From: Methanobacteriota archaeon
GTDB lineage: Archaea; Halobacteriota; Methanosarcinia; Methanosarcinales; Methanoperedenaceae
DNA: 5,554 nucleotides
Direction: 5' to 3'
Assembly: GCA_018899795.1 (NCBI GenBank)
Contig: JAHIHJ010000340.1
Span: 1 to 5,554, forward strand
The notes under the pieces are model-generated. The model ran no database searches. It saw nothing but the letters and a program-made list of their open reading frames with translations, and was not told where the DNA came from. The position numbers and the translations under genes are program-made. This document shows, piece after piece, positions 1 to 4,589 of this stretch; position 1 is the stretch's first letter; every line of letters starts with the position of its first letter.

Positions 1-279
1 CATTTTTTCGACACTATCAATGGTATTACATGTCAGACCTACCCCGATTTTTTCTTTTCCACTGTTTATTTTATATAAAATTATATAAATATTAGGGTTC
101 CATCGATTCTTTGCATTTTCCATTTTTGTTTCTGCGGGAAGGGGCAACATTAACCAATTCTCTCTTGAAATCCAATTAATAACTTCAGAATCACTCAGCT
201 TTCTCACTAAATTACTTCCGAGTTCTTCATATGCAATATTATATAATTTTATATATTGATGCACCAAATCTTTATTCAT
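1..279 (-). CDS. Partial hypothetical protein (N-terminal 93 residues)
   Basis: An uninterrupted minus-strand frame runs from an ATG at 279 to the left edge, so only the N-terminus is present. The triplet just before the ATG is an in-frame TAA, which fixes the earliest start. The visible protein begins MNKDLVHQYIKLYN and continues with a Trp/Asn-containing stretch (INWISRENWLM) and a beta-rich part (NIYIILYKINSGKEKIGVGL). There is no signal peptide or membrane segment. I do not recognise the family. The stretch is clearly more AT-rich than the downstream genes (about 22% G+C in bases 61-120), which may mean recent acquisition. The Shine-Dalgarno sequence is weak (GAGTG a few bases upstream). 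It is transcribed divergently from the ATPase gene. That it is a gene rests only on the open frame and the start context. Confidence 0.6.
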   Translation of the reverse strand, partial: MNKDLVHQYIKLYNIAYEELGSNLVRKLSDSEVINWISRENWLMLPLPAETKMENAKNRWNPNIYIILYKINSGKEKIGVGLTCNTIDSVEKM

Positions 280-317
280 TTACACTCTTAAATGATATTC
301 ACTGATTTAACGATGCC

Positions 318-326
318 TATTTATTT
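318..326 (-). promoter_or_regulatory. Candidate TATA box for the partial minus-strand gene
   Basis: On the minus strand this reads AAATAAATA preceded by AAAC. Its centre lies about 25 bp before a predicted transcription start near 297, which would leave an 18-nt leader before the ATG at 279. The local sequence is AT-rich, so chance TATA-like words are common; this is a weak call. Confidence 0.3.
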
Positions 327-443
327 GTTTTGATTGAAGTCGAGGTTCTTACTATCATTTTGTATGCTGTATCAAAAATCTATTTCTCCAATAATCATAA
401 ATATATTAACTTCCACTATATTAATGCAATTGAAAATAGTCCG

Positions 444-455
444 CACGGATCCGTG
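444..455. repeat. Perfect 12-bp palindrome CACGGATCCGTG
   Basis: A GC-rich, perfectly self-complementary 12-mer sits in an otherwise AT-rich spacer between divergent genes, about 30 bp upstream of the ATPase TATA candidate. Its size and position fit a dimeric DNA-binding protein site acting on the ATPase promoter. No terminator-like T-run follows it, and the factor is unknown. The remainder of the 280-517 spacer shows only the two promoter candidates. Confidence 0.5.
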
Positions 456-480
456 ATAATCCATCAAATTCAGTCAATCG

Positions 481-493
481 AAACTCTTATATC
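481..493 (+). promoter_or_regulatory. Candidate BRE/TATA for the ATPase gene
   Basis: The string GAAACTCTTATATC offers a purine-rich BRE-like stretch followed by TTATAT at 487-492. Transcription would be expected to start about 25 bp downstream, near 515, almost at the ATG at 518. The mRNA would therefore be leaderless or nearly so. This agrees with the lack of a usable Shine-Dalgarno sequence: the AGGA at 512-515 is only two bases from the ATG. Confidence 0.5.
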
Positions 494-517
494 TTTAGGA
501 ACACAAACATTAGGATT

Positions 518-1897
518 ATGTTCCTGTTCATTGATAGAAATGATGAAATGGCGCTCCTGGAAGAAAGATACAGGCAGCATGGCTTTGATTTTATCGTCAT
601 CTACGGCAGAAGGAGGATCGGGAAGACCGAGTTGATAAAGAACTTTGTAAAAGACAAGCCGCATATTTACATGCTGTGCAACAAGGCAGGCACATCTGCA
701 AACATTTCAAAGTTCAAGCAGGAGGTCGCAAAGTTCCTCCGGGAGCCAGAGATAGCTTCCGGGGATATTGAAGAAATATTTTCTTACCTGATGCCAAAGG
801 CAAAGGACAAACTTGTTGTCGTACTGGATGAATTCTCATATCTTGTTGAGAAGGATGATTCTGTACCTTCGCTGTTCCAGGGAGTTATTGATGAAGTACT
901 GAAAGATAAAAATATGATGCTCATTATATGCGGCTCAAGCATCAGTATGATGGAAAGCCTGCTGGGATATAAGAATCCGCTTTACGGCAGGAAAACCGGG
1001 CATATGAAACTCGATTTCCTTAATTTCAGGTATTTCAAGGATTTCTTTCCCGGCTATGGTATTGAGGAGAATATCAGGGTCTATTCCATTCTTGGCGGTG
1101 TCCCCTTTTATCTCAATAAGTTTGATCCGGGCATATCTGCGCTTGAAAATGCAAAAAAGGAGATCCTTTCGAAAAAAGGGCGGCTGTATGAGGAAGTTGA
1201 TTTTCTTCTCAGGGAGGAAATGAGGGAACCTGATGTTTATAAGGGAATTCTTTCCGCCATCGCCCAGGGGAATGCGAAAGTTGCGGAAATAGCAGACAAA
1301 ACAGGGATCAAAGCGTCTGATATGGACAGGTATCTCAAGATACTTATGATGCTTGGCATAATCAAAAAAGAAATCCCTGTGACAGAGAAAAAAAGCAAAA
1401 AAACGCTTTACACGATAGATGATAATCTTTTTGATTTCTATTCCCGTTTTTTCGAACCTTACCGCTCTGATATTGAGTTAGGTGAAATGAGATATCTTGA
1501 TGAGACCCTTAAAAAGAACTTTAATGCTTATACGGGCAGGAAATTTGAAAATCTTATACGGAAAGAAGCAATAAGGAAAATTTCACCTTTTCCTATTTCA
1601 CGGGCTGGAAGATGGTGGGGTTTTTACAGGGAAAATGAACAGAGGAGAGAGCTTGAGATCGACAGTGTTGCTTTAAACGAACAGACCGGGGAAATTCTTT
1701 TCTGCGAGTGCAAGTGGCAGGATAATGTGAACGCTGAAAAATTATATGAAGAATTGAAGGAAAAAGCAAAGTTCGTCAACTGGAACAACAAAAACAGGAA
1801 GGAACATTATGCGGTTGTTGCAAAGAGCTTTTCAATACGGACAGGGCACGCCAGGTGCGTTGATCTGAAGGAACTGGAGAAGATATTCCGGGACTAA
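518..1897 (+). CDS. Archaeal AAA-type ATPase (ATPase_2 domain + DUF234)
   Basis: This full-length 459-aa cytoplasmic protein has the architecture of the archaeal ATPase_2/DUF234 family. The N-terminus (FIDRNDEMALLEE) is the typical family opening and supports the start at 518. Walker A is GRRRIGKT at residues 30-37 and Walker B is LVVVLDE at 99-105. A sensor-like CGSS at 138-141 is followed by the family's GRKTGHMKLDFLNF segment (157-170). Residues about 240-300 look like a winged helix. The C-terminal DUF234 region (about 335-440) contains E345, EID at 380-382 and ECK at 397-399, spaced like a PD-(D/E)XK nuclease fold. The family is common in archaea, often in many copies and near mobile regions, but its cellular role is poorly defined; DNA handling or stress/defence roles have been proposed. 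It ends in a 4-bp convergent overlap with the HAD gene and has no evident partner. Family assignment is firm; function is open. Confidence 0.93.
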   Translation: MFLFIDRNDEMALLEERYRQHGFDFIVIYGRRRIGKTELIKNFVKDKPHIYMLCNKAGTSANISKFKQEVAKFLREPEIASGDIEEIFSYLMPKAKDKLVVVLDEFSYLVEKDDSVPSLFQGVIDEVLKDKNMMLIICGSSISMMESLLGYKNPLYGRKTGHMKLDFLNFRYFKDFFPGYGIEENIRVYSILGGVPFYLNKFDPGISALENAKKEILSKKGRLYEEVDFLLREEMREPDVYKGILSAIAQGNAKVAEIADKTGIKASDMDRYLKILMMLGIIKKEIPVTEKKSKKTLYTIDDNLFDFYSRFFEPYRSDIELGEMRYLDETLKKNFNAYTGRKFENLIRKEAIRKISPFPISRAGRWWGFYRENEQRRELEIDSVALNEQTGEILFCECKWQDNVNAEKLYEELKEKAKFVNWNNKNRKEHYAVVAKSFSIRTGHARCVDLKELEKIFRD

Positions 1898-2694
1898 TCA
1901 AGTCTTTCAACGATCCCTATTATCTCCCCGATATCCTTTATCACCACATCCGCCTCCTCGCACAGAAGTGGCGGGCACTTCCCGGTCTGCTGGATCGAGA
2001 GCACTCCAAGATCCGCGGCGCGCATCGCGAGTATATCATTGATACCATCACCTACCATGATAACCCGGTCATACTCCTTTTTTAAACTCTTCACAATCTC
2101 CTCTTTTCTCTCTGGAGTGGATATCTCGAACACGCACTGGAGCGGCACGCACACGTTCTCTGCAAGAACTGACAGGTTCCTCATGCTGTCCCCTGAGGCG
2201 ATATACACGCCAACGCCCATCTCGTTCAATGTCTTTATGACAAACGATGATTTCGAATATACTTTCCCGCCAGTGCATATCACGTAAGGTATGCTCGACG
2301 TATCCACATCGATGATGAGACCCACACCCATATAGAAAATATTCCTGCACTTCTTCCTGACCACAGCCATTACGTCCTGAAGGTCTTTCATCCGCGCCGA
2401 AGTATCTTTCATGATCACCTTCAGAGCATCATTTTTATCTATTTTGCTTCTGGAACAGGCTACTTCAATATCGATATTATGCTTTCTGATGAAATCCGAG
2501 ATCAGCATCCCGGACGGACATTGCACGAGCCTGGACGAATCAACCTGCATCACCATGAGGGCGCAGTATGGCTTTTTTCCGACAAGTTCGGTAGAGACCA
2601 CTTCATCCAGGAATTCACCTGTCGACACGTTTTTCGCTACGCGGTGCATTCGCAGTAGCGTTCCTGCGCTGTCAAATACCACGGCAATCTTCAT
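1894..2694 (-). CDS. HAD-superfamily protein, soluble P-type-ATPase-like
   Basis: This 266-aa cytoplasmic protein carries all four HAD motifs. Motif I is VVFDSAGTLL (nucleophile D8), motif II is IASGDS (165-170), the motif III lysine is probably K197, and motif IV is GDGIND (215-220, D216 and D220). The GDGxND plus ASGD pattern resembles the catalytic part of P-type ATPases and of stand-alone archaeal 'soluble P-type ATPase' proteins, with no membrane segments here. The position two after the nucleophile is Ala (A10), where ordinary HAD phosphatases have a general-acid Asp; P-type ATPases have Thr and phosphonoacetaldehyde hydrolases have Ala. The residues between motifs I and II (about 20-160) would form a cap of unknown specificity. 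The ATG at 2694 gives a near-leaderless message from the TATA box at 2719-2730; an ATG five bases upstream is followed by a stop after one codon. The substrate cannot be told from the sequence. Confidence 0.88.
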   Translation of the reverse strand: MKIAVVFDSAGTLLRMHRVAKNVSTGEFLDEVVSTELVGKKPYCALMVMQVDSSRLVQCPSGMLISDFIRKHNIDIEVACSRSKIDKNDALKVIMKDTSARMKDLQDVMAVVRKKCRNIFYMGVGLIIDVDTSSIPYVICTGGKVYSKSSFVIKTLNEMGVGVYIASGDSMRNLSVLAENVCVPLQCVFEISTPERKEEIVKSLKKEYDRVIMVGDGINDILAMRAADLGVLSIQQTGKCPPLLCEEADVVIKDIGEIIGIVERLD

Positions 2695-2718
2695 ATCATG
2701 AAAAATGTTGTATGAGCG

Positions 2719-2730
2719 TTTATATTTAAT
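2719..2730 (-). promoter_or_regulatory. TATA box of the HAD gene
   Basis: Read on the minus strand, ATTAAATATAAA is a good archaeal TATA element. Counting about 25 bp from its centre places transcription initiation near 2699, four to six bases before the ATG at 2694, so the mRNA is probably leaderless. No Shine-Dalgarno sequence is present, in agreement. The word is nearly symmetric and could also work weakly on the plus strand. Confidence 0.6.
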
Positions 2731-2885
2731 CAGAAGAAATGGAGGGTACCTGCGTCAGGTTTCAATGGATAGGATAGGACGATTCCAGGTAGAATGTTAA
2801 AATAGACTACCACGCTGATACCCGTAGTCTATAATGATTATTAATAGTATTTAAGTTTTTTTGTCGGATAAAACTTTTGTAGAGT
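2731..2885. other. Non-coding upstream region between the HAD and glnA promoters
   Basis: No supportable gene lies here. The segment contains GGAGGGTACC at 2741-2750 and a small dyad, ACCTG-CGT-CAGGT, at 2748-2760. The second arm of that dyad recurs as CAGGTA at 2786-2791 and could pair instead with TACCTG at 2747-2752. It also holds a short GGATAGGATAGGA tandem (2767-2779), the 9-bp inverted repeat described separately, and a T7 run at 2856-2862. The order hairpins-then-T-run is compatible with a short plus-strand transcript ending near 2862, but no convincing dedicated promoter supports one. The most economical reading is regulatory DNA upstream of the glnA promoter. Confidence 0.5.
2802..2832. 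repeat. 9-bp perfect inverted repeat, 13-nt spacer
   Basis: ATAGACTAC (2802-2810) is exactly repeated in reverse complement as GTAGTCTAT (2824-2832). The arm centres are 22 bp apart, two helical turns, as expected for two half-sites on one DNA face. Inside, TACC occurs twice 11 bp apart (2808 and 2819). The right arm GTAGTCTATA recurs with one mismatch as GTAGCCTATA at 2945-2954, next to the predicted glnA transcription start. A regulator binding site is likelier than a terminator, because no plus-strand gene precedes it; which protein binds is unknown. Confidence 0.55.
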
Positions 2886-2904
2886 CCGGATATTTTTTTT
2901 CCGG
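2886..2904. repeat. Inverted repeat CCGGA-N9-TCCGG upstream of the glnA promoter
   Basis: Two 5-bp GC-rich half-sites flank a T-rich spacer and end 16 bp before the BRE of the glnA promoter. It resembles an operator. The NrpR operator established in Methanococcus maripaludis is GGAA-N6-TTCC, and this dyad shares the GGA/TCC polarity but has a longer spacer (GGA-N9-TCC). It cannot be called an NrpR site with confidence. Confidence 0.4.
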
Positions 2905-2920
2905 TGATTGCCATTTTATA

Positions 2921-2934
2921 GAAAACTATATAAG
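2921..2934 (+). promoter_or_regulatory. BRE/TATA promoter of the leader RNA-small ORF-glnA-nrpR unit
   Basis: GAAAAC (2921-2926) followed by TATATAAG (2927-2934) is the best archaeal promoter match in the window. Transcription should begin about 25 bp after the box centre, around 2953-2960, exactly at the 5' edge of the long stem at 2951-3055. Candidate operators lie just upstream (2886-2904) and around the start site (2945-2954). The resulting leader before glnA would be about 300 nt, unusually long for an archaeal message. Confidence 0.7.
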
Positions 2935-2950
2935 TATACAAACGGTAGCC

Positions 2951-3055
2951 TATAGTCGGTCACGCATGCCTTCACTTGAGTCTACGCTCAAGTTGGGAAA
3001 AAATATTGTAAAAGGTTAAAACTTAATAGACTTAAGCAAGGTATGCGCGACTATA
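2951..3055 (+). ncRNA. Structured leader RNA (putative cis-regulatory element) upstream of glnA
   Basis: The ends pair in a long stem. TATAGTCG (2951-2958) pairs with CGACTATA (3048-3055). After a 4-nt bulge GTCA (2959-2962), CGCATGCCTT (2963-2972) pairs with AAGGTATGCG (3038-3047) with one G-U wobble, giving 18 bp. Inside are a perfect 7-bp hairpin, ACTTGAG/CTCAAGT (2974-2980 with 2987-2993, loop TCTACG), and a weak 5-bp hairpin, CTTAA/TTAAG (3022-3026 with 3032-3036). Alternatively, CTTGAGTC (2975-2982) can pair with GACTTAAG (3029-3036) over 8 bp with one wobble, extending the main stem and destroying both hairpins. The structure begins at the predicted transcription start and ends 9 nt before the Shine-Dalgarno sequence of the small ORF. 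It matches no riboswitch I know. If transcription starts after 2955, the outer few pairs are lost. It could also be a processed small RNA. Confidence 0.55.
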
Positions 3056-3064
3056 AACTTCAAT

Positions 3065-3068
3065 GGAG
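3065..3068 (+). promoter_or_regulatory. Ribosome binding site of the 33-codon ORF
   Basis: GGAG lies 8 nt before the ATG at 3077, good spacing for an archaeal Shine-Dalgarno sequence. It is comparable with the GGAG (3243-3246, 7-nt spacing) that precedes glnA. It is the main argument that the small ORF is translated and that its start is 3077 rather than the overlapping ATG at 3063. Confidence 0.6.
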
Positions 3069-3076
3069 ATACGACA

Positions 3077-3178
3077 ATGGCAAAACCGACAACGGAAAAG
3101 ATTCAGGAATTCATAAAAAGCATGAGTTTTGAAGAACTGCCGGGGAAAACCGGAACCCATAATTCGAAAACCGCTTAA
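3077..3178 (+). CDS. Small protein (33 aa) encoded in the glnA leader
   Basis: ATG to TAA gives 33 residues starting MAKPTTEKIQEFIKSM. Residues about 5-16 (TTEKIQEFIKSM) would form a short charged amphipathic helix. They are followed by FEELPGKTG and a flexible Ser/Thr/Asn tail. It is nearly charge-balanced, with no Cys and no membrane segment or signal. A well-spaced GGAG precedes it. It lies between the structured leader and glnA, 75 nt before the glnA ATG and on the same strand, so it is probably co-transcribed. I recognise no family. Small proteins that bind glutamine synthetase are known (sP26, 23 aa, with GlnA1 of Methanosarcina mazei; IF7/IF17 in cyanobacteria), but similarity to these cannot be judged here. 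It could instead be a leader peptide whose translation affects glnA. Coding status is plausible, not proven. Confidence 0.55.
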   Translation: MAKPTTEKIQEFIKSMSFEELPGKTGTHNSKTA

Positions 3179-3184
3179 AAACTA

Positions 3185-3204
3185 TTAAGTAAATAAACGT
3201 TTAT
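3185..3204 (+). promoter_or_regulatory. Possible second glnA promoter/operator with a 12-bp palindrome
   Basis: Between the small ORF and glnA, TAAATAAACG is a modest TATA-like word. It overlaps the perfect palindrome ATAAACGTTTAT (3193-3204). A start from it would fall near 3220, leaving a leader of about 33 nt before glnA. Just upstream, CTTAA (3174-3178) and TTAAG (3185-3189) could form a weak AU hairpin over the small ORF stop codon. All of this lies in AT-rich DNA and is low confidence. Confidence 0.3.
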
Positions 3205-3253
3205 CAAAGGAATAGAAAAAACAAGTAAATATTGCATTATTTGGAGCATCAAT

Positions 3254-4579
3254 ATGATAAGAACAAATGAAGATGTATTAAAATCAATAGAACAGAACCA
3301 GGTTCAGTTCTTAAGACTTCAATTCGTTGATATTGGGGGCATGGTCAAGAATGTAGGAATACCTGTTTCCCAGGCAGAGAAAGCCTTGAACTCAGGTATT
3401 GCCTTTGACGGTTCTTCTATCGAGGGGTTTGTCAGGATAGAAGAGTCGGACATGCTGCTGAAACCCGACATAAATACATACCAGATCCTTCCCTGGGATG
3501 TGAACGGAGGAAAGGTGGCAAGGCTTATCTGTGACGTCTACAAACCCAACGGAAAGCCGTTCGAAGGCGACCCGCGCTACGTTTTAAAGAGAGCCCTTAA
3601 GGAAGCGGTAAAACGCGGTTTTGTCATGAACACCGGACCTGAGCTTGAATTCTTTTTCTTCAAGAGAAACGACGACCAGGCCACCAACATACCGCATGAC
3701 TTCGGGGGCTATTTTGATTTCCCACCGGTTGACCAGGCTGAAGATATCCGTCAGAAAATAGTTGTAGCGCTTGAGAAAATGGGGTTCAACATTGAAGCAT
3801 CCCACCATGAAGTCTCAAATGGCCAGCATGAGATAGATTTCAAATATGCCGATGCATTGACAACTGCGGATAATGTCATCACGTTCAAGTTCGTCACAAA
3901 AACTATCGCACGGATGAATAACCTGCATGCATCTTTTATGCCAAAACCAATCTTTGGGATAAATGGGTCAGGTATGCATACGAATATTTCACTATTCAAG
4001 AATGGAATGAATGCTTTCTTTGATGAATCAAAGGATATGGAAGTCAGCGATACATTAAGATATTTCATTGGCGGCCTGAAAAAACATGTACAATCCTTCA
4101 CTGCTGTCACAAATCCGATCGTGAACTCATATAAGAGAATAGTTCCGGGATATGAAGCCCCGGTATATATTGCATGGTCGGGCGCGAACCGCTCATCGAT
4201 GATACGCATCCCTGCTGCAAGGGGCATGAGCACGCGCGTCGAACTGCGAAGCCCTGACCCTTCATGCAATCCATATCTGTCCTTTGCAGTTATCCTGATG
4301 GCAGGACTTGACGGTGTTGAGAACCAGATAGATCCAGGCGAGCCAACAACGCTCAACCTCTTCCACCTGGGCGATGAAGAACGGAAGAAACACGGAATTG
4401 ATTCACTCCCCGGCAGCCTGAAAGAAGCTCTGGATAATCTTGAGACCGACAGCGTTATACGGGGTGCCCTCGGAGAACACGTATTTGGAGACTTCATGAG
4501 GCTCGGAAGGGCTGAATGGGATGCATACAGGATAAGCGTGCATGACTGGGAAATAAACCGCTACCTGAACATAATCTAA
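3254..4579 (+). CDS. glnA: Glutamine synthetase, type I
   Basis: This 441-aa cytoplasmic enzyme forms glutamine from glutamate, ammonia and ATP; the family assembles as a dodecamer. Signature parts in order are FDGSSIEGF (51-59), the metal ligands in GPELEFFFF (128-136, E130 and E132), HHEVSNGQHEIDF (184-196, E186 and E193), GSGMHTN (239-244 region, H242), the flap NSYKRIVPGYEAP (291-303, E301), NRSSMIRIP (312-320) and VELRSPDPSCNPY (329-341, E330 and R332). Length is normal for the short I-alpha type. The region that carries the adenylylation tyrosine in enteric enzymes reads LNLFHLGDEE (367-376) without a Tyr, so adenylylation control is unlikely. In methanoarchaea this enzyme is governed by 2-oxoglutarate, GlnK and small proteins. 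GGAG 7 nt before the ATG fixes the start. nrpR follows after 10 nt, probably in one transcript. Confidence 0.98.
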   Translation: MIRTNEDVLKSIEQNQVQFLRLQFVDIGGMVKNVGIPVSQAEKALNSGIAFDGSSIEGFVRIEESDMLLKPDINTYQILPWDVNGGKVARLICDVYKPNGKPFEGDPRYVLKRALKEAVKRGFVMNTGPELEFFFFKRNDDQATNIPHDFGGYFDFPPVDQAEDIRQKIVVALEKMGFNIEASHHEVSNGQHEIDFKYADALTTADNVITFKFVTKTIARMNNLHASFMPKPIFGINGSGMHTNISLFKNGMNAFFDESKDMEVSDTLRYFIGGLKKHVQSFTAVTNPIVNSYKRIVPGYEAPVYIAWSGANRSSMIRIPAARGMSTRVELRSPDPSCNPYLSFAVILMAGLDGVENQIDPGEPTTLNLFHLGDEERKKHGIDSLPGSLKEALDNLETDSVIRGALGEHVFGDFMRLGRAEWDAYRISVHDWEINRYLNII

Positions 4580-4589
4580 AAAAGGTAAA

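Noticed and set aside
330..635. 101-codon plus-strand frame across the spacer and the start of the ATPase gene
   Set aside because: It begins at a non-ATG codon, has no ribosome binding site, and overlaps the conserved Walker A coding region in another frame.
2759..2766. CRISPR-repeat-like end GTTTCAAT
   Set aside because: Only a single copy occurs, with no regularly spaced repeats nearby.
2765..2800. 11-codon ORF (MDRIGRFQVEC)
   Set aside because: The GGAGG at 2741-2745 is about 20 nt away, there is no clear promoter, and the frame is too short to support alone.
2856..2900. T7 and T8 runs as transcription terminators
   Set aside because: No plus-strand gene lies upstream that needs termination; both runs are more likely part of the AT-rich promoter region.
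2951..3055. Glutamine riboswitch (cyanobacterial glnA / downstream-peptide motif)
   Set aside because: The setting (upstream of glnA, short ORF downstream, junction-like fold) is tempting. However, I see none of the conserved junction sequences I associate with that class, and it is known mainly from cyanobacteria and their phages.
2951..3055. Small inverted-repeat transposable element (MITE)
   Set aside because: The ends are inverted repeats, but no target-site duplication flanks them (CC on the left, AA on the right). The placement exactly between promoter and Shine-Dalgarno sequence fits a leader RNA better.
3063..3116. Overlapping 17-codon frame starting at the ATG inside the small ORF's ribosome binding region
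   Set aside because: It has no Shine-Dalgarno sequence of its own and a basic, low-complexity product; the frame at 3077 has the proper spacing.
3751..4497. Long minus-strand open frame (248 codons) opposite glnA
   Set aside because: It lies wholly antisense to a well-conserved glutamine synthetase, and its Ser/Pro/Arg-rich product is typical of a shadow frame.
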